DNA of 64,000 nucleotides from NCBI GenBank assembly GCA_012861695.1, contig JAAOOA010000006.1:26855811-26919810 (forward strand), given 5' to 3'. Within the stretch, counting starts at the first letter, position 1. Each line of letters begins with the position of its first letter. The notes under the pieces were generated by a model. That model was given only the letters and a program-made list of their open reading frames with translations, ran no database searches and had not been told where the DNA came from. Source of the DNA: Trematomus loennbergii (lineage: Eukaryota; Chordata; Actinopteri; Perciformes; Nototheniidae). Position numbers and translations under genes: made by a program. Positions 57,401 to 64,000 of the stretch are shown piece by piece.

Positions 57401-59484
57401 AAGCAGTTTTATTGCTTATGGATTATCAGAAATAATTTCAAAGGGACACAGACTTGTTTCCTGCGATGATGGTTCTTCAGGACTGCTTCTTAACTCAAAT
57501 CACACTCTCGCAGACTTTTCCGGTGATTCTAAAGTAGATGACAATGTATGTGTGTCGATTAAGAGGAAAAGATGCCTGTTTTTTTGTTGTTATTACTGTC
57601 AGGAAATGTTCAACCTAACCCTGGTCCGCCCAGTAGTAGTAGTCAGATCGCTACTCCTGCTGATTTTAAAGCTAGGTCTGGGTTGGGTTTCATCCACTTG
57701 AATGTGCGCAGTCTGTTAGGTAAACTAGATTTTGTCCGCATTTGGGCAAGCTCGACTGACGCTGACGTCATTGTTTATCAGAAACATGGCTAAATAAACT
57801 ATTTTGGCCTCTGACATTGCCTTAAATGGTTATAATGTGTATCGTACCGACCGGCCTAATAAAGGTGGTGGAGTTGCCATTTATGTTAAGAATAAGTTCA
57901 GTGTAACCACATTGTTTCCAAATCTATCAGTAAGCAATTCGAATTTTTAGCCTTAAATATAGAAGTGGCAAAGGGGCAACAGGTCATGGTGGTGGGCTGT
58001 TACAGACCCCCCTCAGCTGTCAAGGACTCCTTGTCTTCACTAGCAAATCTTTTATGCAACTGACTACAAGGAAATAGTGCTACTTGGAGATTTTAACTGG
58101 GACTGGTTAACTGCAGTATCAGAGGATTTTAAAAACCTTTGTATCTCTTTGAATGTTACTCAGATTGTTGACAGTCCTACTCGCCCTAACATTAAGTCCC
58201 CTAATAAATCCTCCCTAATTGATCTCATTCTAACTAATGTTCCCTATAAATACTCATCTGTGGGAGTATTTGCGAATGATGTGAGTGACCACTGTGTTGT
58301 AGCCACAATTAGGGACACTAAGGTCCAAAAGGTTAAACCTCGTATTATTATTAAGAGAGACATAAAACATTTTGTGGAGCAGGGTTTTGTTCATGATCTG
58401 TTTGGGTTTGATTGGGGAAAAATCGATCTGTGTGCTGATGTAGAAACTGCATGGTCTTATTTTTATCTTGGTTTTATGGAGATCATTGATAGACATGCAC
58501 CCCTACGTATTTAGAGTAAAGGGACGAGACAATCCTTGGTTTTCTGCTGAACTGTCCAGTCTCCTGCATGAGAGAAACAAGGCCTGGGCAAAGGCTAGGA
58601 AATCAGGCTCAGAGGTAGAATGGCTGCGTTTTAGGCAGCTAAGGAATAGCTTCACTTCACATGTCAAAAGTGCTAAGTCGAAGTACTATTTGTCAGTTAC
58701 ACAGAAAACCTAAATAATCCTAGGAAATTTTGGAAAGCCATAAAATCGATATCCACCGGTGAGATCCGTAATGAGCTACCTCCGTGCCTTACCACAGCAT
58801 CTGGCTCTATATCGGACAGGGCACATGTTAAATTGTTTTAATGAGCATTTTGTGTCCTGTGGCTCTCTGTTTGATTCTGTGACTAACTCTGCTTCTGTGA
58901 ACACCACAGTCTGTGACTCTGAACAATGTGGTCTGGAAAACCCTTTCAGTTTTACTCCTTTTACTGTAATGTTGTTCATGAAGCATTATCTAAGTTAGAT
59001 CCTAAGAAACCGGCTGGCCGGACAACGTAGAACCTTTCTTTTTAAAGATAGCTGCAGATTTTATTGCTCCACCTCTCACTCTCTTTTTAACCTCTCCCTC
59101 AGCACAAACAATTCCAAAAGTATGGAAGTCAGCTTATGTTGCCTTTGCTAGGAGGAGGGAGGCAACAATAACTATAGGCCAATCTCTAAATTGTCAGTTC
59201 TGGCTAAGGTTCTTGAACGCCTAGTGAGTGAACAGTAAAGGAGTTTTTATGTAAAATGATATCCTGTCTAAACATCAGTCAGGCTTCAGAAAGCAACATA
59301 GCACCATCACTGCCACAATGAAAGTGGTGAATGACATTACAAGTATTTTAGATAATAAGCAGAGTTGTGCAGCTCTATTTATTGACCTTTCCAAAGCGTT
59401 TGATACCGTCGATCATCGCATCTTAAAGCAGAGGCTACTCAGTATTGGCATATCCAGCCATGCAGTGGTGGGGTGGTTTGTGAA
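57400..59484 (+). mobile_element. L2-type LINE, 5' half, broken
   Basis: Plus strand. The N-terminal part ends LLLLLSGNVQPNPGP (57580-57620). The endonuclease follows, with GLGFIHLNVRSLLGKLDFV, NKGGGVAIYVK, GCYRPPSAV, LLGDFNWDWL (58078) and SDHCVV. Then DNPWFSAELSSLLHERNKAW, and the start of reverse transcriptase with YRPISKLSVLAKVLERLV (59173) and FIDLSKAFDTVDHRI (59380). Several frameshifts and stops are present. The element ends at 59484, next to the LTR element, before the catalytic DD motif of the polymerase. Confidence 0.8.
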
Positions 59485-59864
59485 CTAACCTGTTAGGTAA
59501 TGTGGAAAGGGTAGGACCCAAATGCAGACTACAAAAAGGGTAAAGGTCTATAAACAAAACGAGCTTTATTACAAAAGCTGATGACAAAAAACATGACTTT
59601 AAACAAAACGAAAGCAAAAGGAAAAAACATTTACCGAAAGACTGACCGTGACTGACATGGAGGGAGACAGGAAAAACCAACAATGAACTGACAAGGCACA
59701 CAGGGGAAGACGAGACTAAATACAGAGAGGGGTAATCACAAGACAAGACACAGCTGGGGTAAGGGAGGCAGAAACACAAGGGCAACAGGTGAACACAATC
59801 AGACACACCAGGGAAACTAACGACAGGAAGGCAAACACAGGAAGAAGGAACAGAGAAGACACAA

Positions 59865-60263
59865 GGGCCCTTTCTCATGTCTTCAAATGTTCCTCCTCGA
59901 CTCCCCTCCTCGACTCCTATCCTCGAGACTTAGTCCCGCCCACAGGAGATGCGAGCGGAGGAGCCGAGGAGGGGAACCGAGGAGAGAGGAGGGGAAGCAG
60001 CAGGCGGTTAGAGAAATGAGAACTCCTCTCCTCTGAGCGGTCATTTTAAAGAGACGTCATTAATGATGACAGGAGGCACAGCAGCCCTCTGTCTGATGGA
60101 CAGAACTGTGTTCATGTTGACTTATTTACTTTAATTCATTCACAGTGCGGTATAATGAGACAATAACAGACAGATGCGGACATACACACACTATATAATT
60201 ATATATATATATATAATATATATATATATATTATATATATATAATATTATATATAATATATAT

Positions 60264-60305
<42 letters not shown>

Positions 60306-61086
60306 TATACAATTTCAGAATCAAACAGAGCACTCTCATAATAACGTAACACTATCAGAGACTGGATATATCCCCCCCCTCTCTGGTCGCTACAATGAGG
60401 GAAATAAATGACGGGCCAAAAGTTTTATTTACAAGTATTACAAGTAAGCAGAGGACACCAAACCAACTGAGACCTGTCTGTCCGCTGCGTCTACGCACAC
60501 ACTGTACCACACACACCTACACTACACACACGCACCTACAGCTCCTAAAGCATATAATCAGGCTACAGCCGTTGTGTATTTTATTATGCGAAGCACTAAA
60601 TGGTTTTAGAAAAATATCGACTTTGTTTGTAGATATCTACTAAACTAAAGCAAATAAAGAGAGTAGGCCTGTTATACTGAGTGATATGATATATATTATA
60701 CACACTGCTCTGCTTTCTGCACGGACCTCACAGCTGTTCTCACTGTAAACATCGCGTCGCGATGAAAGCAGCTAATAAAATAATATCCAGGGGATGCATG
60801 CAGAGCTGTCATTGGCTGAGATAAGTCCGGCCGTGCGTCTCGACTCTTTGAAACATCACTGTTGCCGGAAATGCATCCACGAAGGAGAGGTGGAGGACCC
60901 ATCAGTGTATCCTCGGTTATAGCTCCTCCAGAGAGCCTCCTCGACGCTCGATGCTCGGTCCTCGATGTGCATTTCGAGAAATGAGATGTCCTTCAACATG
61001 GCGCGCTAAAATTCATTTCCGGTCACTACCGAGGACCGAGGAGTCGAGGAGTCGAGGAGGACATTTGATGACATGAGAAAGGGCCA
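59865..61086. mobile_element. Non-autonomous DNA element inside the LTR
   Basis: GGCCCTTTCTCATGTCTTCA followed by AATGTTCCTCCTCGAC at the left is inverted at the right (GTCGAGGAGGACATTTGATG, then ACATGAGAAAGGGCC). AAG flanks both sides, consistent with a 3-bp duplication. The termini are rich in CGAGGA repeats. The interior contains an AT microsatellite (60195-60310) and CA-rich DNA, with no recognised transposase. Confidence 0.65.
60195..60310. repeat. AT dinucleotide microsatellite
   Basis: Nearly pure TA/AT repeat of about 115 bp. Self-complementary, and prone to length change and assembly error. Confidence 0.9.
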
Positions 61087-61159
61087 AGGAGGAAAACATT
61101 TCAAAACAAAGGTGGAAAATGAAAACATAAATACAAAACCGTAACAGAACCCCCCCCTC

Positions 61160-63110
61160 AACCAGGACCAAAAGGGTGGGTGGAGGGGGTCCGGAGGATG
61201 GGCCCGGAAGGGGTCCTGGGCGGACTGCCCGGGGGCAAGGCAGAGTCCAAAAAGGGGCGAAGGCCACAGCGGGCGAACTCAGGGGCCCGGGCATGAGAGC
61301 GAAGGCAGTGGCTGGAAGAGTCAGGAGGCCGGGCTCGAGGGCGAAGACCACGGCTGGGGAACTCAAGGGCCGGGCTTGAGGGCGAAGGCAGCGGCTGGAA
61401 GAGTCAGGGGGCCGGGATCGAGGGCGAAGACCGCGGCTGGGGAACTCAGGAGGCCGGGCTCGAGGCGAAGACCGCGGCACTCAGGGGGCCGGGCTCGAGG
61501 GCGAACAAGAAGGCGGCGACGGGACAGCTCCGGAGGACGGGCAGGAAGGCGCTGACGGGACAGTTCCGGAGGCCGGGCAGGAAGGCCATGACGGGACAGC
61601 TCCGGAGGACGGGCAGGAAGGCCATGACGGGACAGCTCCGGAGGACGGGCAGGAAGGCGCCGACGGGACAGCTCCGGAGGCCGGGCAGGAAGGCGCTGAC
61701 GGGACAGCTCTGGAGGACGGGCAGGAAGGTGCTGACGGGACAACTCCGGAGGACGGGCAGGACCCAGTATCGGCCGGACAGGAACCGGAGCCGACGGGAC
61801 AGGCGTAGACGGGATCCTGAACATGACATGGGCTGGTGTCAATGGGACCCCGGATGGAGCAAGGGCTGGTGTCGACTGGACCCCCAACGGAACAGGACAC
61901 AGAGTTGGCAGGACCCCCGGTGGAACAGGTGTCGGCGGGACCTCCAACAGGACAGGACACAGAGTTGGCAGGAACCCCGGCGGGACAGGTGTCGGCGGGA
62001 CCCCCAACAGAACAGAACATGGAGCTGGCAGAACCCCCGGCGGGACAGGTGTCGGCGGGACCCCCGACAGGACAGGATATGGTGTAGGCAGGAAATCTGG
62101 AGGAGCAGGTGTCGGCGGGACCCCCAACAGGACAGGATCTGGTGTTGGCAGGAAACCCGGCGGAGCAGTAGTCGGCGGGACCCCCAACGGGACAGGACAT
62201 GGGGTTGGCAGGACCCACAGCGGAACAGGTGTCGGCAGGACCCCCAACGATACTGGACGTGGAGTTGGCAGGACCCTCAGCGGAACCCCAACGGCACAGG
62301 ACATAGGGTTGGCAAGACCCCCGGCAGAAGAGTTGTCGGCGGGACCCCAACGGGACAGGACATAGGATTGGCAAGACCCCCGGCAGAAGAGTAGTCGGCG
62401 GGACCCCCAATGGACAGGACATGGAGTTGGCAAGACCCCCGGCAGGAGAGTAGTCGGCGGGACCTCCAACAGCACAGGACATAGCGTTGGCAGGACCCCC
62501 GGCAGAAGAGTAGTCGGCGGGACCCCCAACGGGACAGGACATAGGATTGGCAAGACCCCCGGCAGTCGAGTAGTCGGCGGGACCTCCAACGACACAGGAC
62601 ATAGGGTTGGCAGGACCCCCGGCAGAAGAGTAGTCGGCGTGACCTCCAACGGGACAGGACATAGGGTTGGCAAGACCCCCGGCAGAAGAGTAGTCGGCGG
62701 GACCTCCAACGGCACAGGACATAGGGTAGGCAGGACCCCCGCAGAAGAGTAGTCGGCGGGACCTCCAACGGTACAGGACATGGGGTAGGCGTCGGCCGTA
62801 GAGCCAACAGGACATGGGGGGCTGGCGTCGGCCGGAGAGCCAAGAGGAGACGAGGTGCTGGAGTCGGCCGGACCACCGACAGGACACGAGGGGCTGGAGT
62901 GGGCCGAACCACTGACAAAACACGGGGGGCTGGCGTCGGCCGGGGAGCCAGTACTGGAGCCGAAACTGAAGCCGGAACCATGGCTGCTGGGGCCGGAACC
63001 ATGGCTGCTGGGGCCAGAACTGGGGCTGGAACCATGGCTGCTGGGACCAGAACTGGGGCTGAAACCATGGCTGCTGGGGCACGGGCTGGAATCCTGGCCC
63101 TGCGTCTCTT
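61160..63110 (-). pseudogene. Repetitive ORF of the LTR element, copy 2
   Basis: Same protein as in copy 1 but with a longer repeat region. In order on the minus strand: 11/12-residue repeats around APAAMVPAPVLAPAAM; RPTPAPRVLSVV repeats; at least eight 20-residue units (VPPTTLLPGVLPTLCPVPLE) over 62280-62800; a diverged set of 20-residue units (61850-62280); then 12-residue units (about 61530-61770) and roughly 14-residue units (61260-61500). Single-base indels (for example near 62740 and 62285) break the frame. The N-terminal part (63879-64000, LLPEWLQHFTGSPGSF) is separated by the Harbinger insertion. Confidence 0.5.
61260..62810. repeat. Coding minisatellites with 60-, 36- and ~42-bp units
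   Basis: At 62280-62810 and 61850-62280, 60-bp units carry GGCAGAAGAGTAGTCGGCGG or a related core. At 61530-61770, 36-bp units carry GGGCAGGAAGGCGCTGACGG. At 61260-61500, roughly 42-bp units carry GGCCGGGCTCGAGGGCGAAG. All unit lengths are multiples of three. Confidence 0.85.
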
Positions 63111-63111
63111 A

Positions 63112-63875
63112 TGGCGCATTTCCACTACAGCGCGGAGCTCGCTTTAAGCGTGCCGTGTCGTGCCGTACCCGTTTTTGGTTGCGCTTCCACTAGGCCTAGT
63201 TACGGCCCGGCCCGGCCCCACTTTTTCACCTCTTTTCTGGCCCGACAAAATTGTGGTTCTATCGGGGCCAACAAACAGGGCTGAGTCGGGCTGAGTATGC
63301 TAAACTAGAGAGAGGAGCGCTGGCAAGAGGGCAACTACAACAAGATGGACATATTTGACCGTGATTTAATTGTAATACACGTTTCAAAATGATGCCGAAG
63401 TAACAACATACTGATACCGGTTAGTAAAAACCATGAATTAATGCTTTGTCAAGTCTGCAGACAGACGGCAGGCAAAAAACCTTTTAAAATTCGTGTTTTT
63501 CTAGATGGAGATTGGCTAAGCTAACGCAGTATATCCTCCGACCGTCCACACTCACAACAACGGCCTATACAGACATAAATAAAGCAGCGACTGTATTCAC
63601 CATGACACAGGCAGTCTGTGGTGTGTACTTGTTTAACTTTTGTCGAGTTTCTGAACATATATAAGGAGCTGTGAGCTCTGAGTGCTAACAGCTAACGGCG
63701 GTGTTGTGTTTCTGGAGTTCTCATTGAAGATGACGTCACGGCGTTACTATAGTAACTACCCCAGTTCCTAAACTGTAATGGAAGCGCAGCATGAAGTGAG
63801 TCGGCCCAATGCGGCCAAGCCGTACCGAGCCGTACCGAGCGTGGCCGAGGCCGACCGTGTAGTGGAAATGCGCCA
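63112..63875. mobile_element. PIF/Harbinger-type MITE with TTA target duplication
   Basis: TGGCGCATTTCCACTACA at the left and TGTAGTGGAAATGCGCCA at the right are inverted repeats, with TTA on both sides (63109-63111, 63876-63878). The sequence on both sides rejoins as in copy 1 of the LTR element (TCTCTTA...GAGGCCTTTTGGAGAC against TCTTATGAGCCTTTTGGAGAC), which confirms the insertion. No transposase inside. Confidence 0.85.
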
Positions 63876-64000
63876 TTAGAGGCCTTTTGGAGACGCCGTG
63901 GACCTCCAACAGGACAGTAGTCGGATCCCAGGAAAGGGTTAGAGGCTTGAGAAAAGCTTCCAGGACTACCTGTAAAATGTTGTAGCCACTCAGGCAACAA

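Larger units (their letters stand above)
59492..61149 (-). repeat. 3' LTR of copy 2, enlarged by a MITE
   Basis: TG...CA ends, preceded on the minus strand by the polypurine tract TTGAGGGGGGGGTTC. Without the MITE at 59865-61086 the LTR is about 436 bp, similar in size to the 374-bp LTR of copy 1. Confidence 0.55.
59492..64000 (-). mobile_element. Non-autonomous LTR element, copy 2 (runs off right edge)
   Basis: Read on the minus strand from the right edge: the N-terminal part of the repetitive ORF (63879-64000), a Harbinger insertion (63112-63875), the repetitive region (61160-63110), a polypurine tract of eight G (61150-61158) and a 3' LTR (59492-61149). The LTR starts TGTTACGGTTTTGTATT and ends TTACCTAACA. 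Bases 59505-59520 (GGTAGGACCCAAATGCAGAC) align with the copy 1 LTR. No pol domains were seen. The 5' LTR is outside the window. Confidence 0.65.

Noticed and set aside
59435..59878. 147-codon minus-strand frame
   Set aside because: Lies across the junction of the L2 LINE and the LTR, so it is chance reading of repeat DNA.
61588..62394. Plus-strand Arg/Gly-rich frames (RRDPQQDR and GRTPGGTGVGGT repeats)
   Set aside because: Same reason: reverse reading of the coding minisatellites with no start context or neighbours.

Overview
The window is vertebrate, almost certainly teleost fish, nuclear DNA. The reasons are intron-split genes with GT/AG junctions, a fish-type NLR gene, a fish-type three-domain C-type lectin, L2 LINEs and a dense load of hAT, Harbinger, Tc1 and TTAA-target transposons of the kind that fill fish genomes. 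No organism name can be read from the sequence. No tRNA, rRNA, CRISPR or bacterial-type operon was seen.

Layout. (1) 1-6.6 kb, minus strand: the 5' part of an NLRC3-like fish NLR gene. It has a start exon, four tandem 39-codon exons, two linker exons and a FISNA-NACHT exon that runs off the left edge. Its introns carry a long-TIR foldback transposon and a hAT nested in a TTAA-target element. (2) 7-15 kb, plus strand: an L2 tail and a hAT MITE, then atp6v0d1 (V-ATPase V0 subunit d1) in eight exons, with one missing base in exon 7. (3) 15.9-20.5 kb, plus: a foxr1-like forkhead gene in six exons with MITEs in its introns. (4) 21.6-23.1 kb: a Tc1-like remnant interrupted by a LINE fragment. (5) 23.1-35 kb, plus: two tandem copies of a secreted C-type lectin gene. 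The first is decayed and the second looks intact, coding 382 residues and three lectin domains. A small candidate gene lies on the minus strand between them. (6) 35-45.6 kb: gene-poor, with local duplications and a train of hAT-type elements, several with perfect 8-bp target duplications. (7) 45.6-59.5 kb: LINE remnants, a foldback element with a TTAA element inside it, a hairpin, a non-autonomous LTR element with a repetitive ORF, and a third scrap of the lectin locus. (8) 59.5-64 kb: a second, larger copy of the LTR/minisatellite element, interrupted by two MITEs and running off the right edge.

The working genes (NLR, atp6v0d1, foxr1-like, lectin) do not form a pathway. The NLR and the lectin are both fast-evolving immune-type families. 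The best material for a second look is the homogenised NLR exon array, the lectin duplication with its decayed and scattered copies, the nested foldback elements whose empty sites can be read directly, and the LTR element whose ORF is built from in-frame minisatellites.
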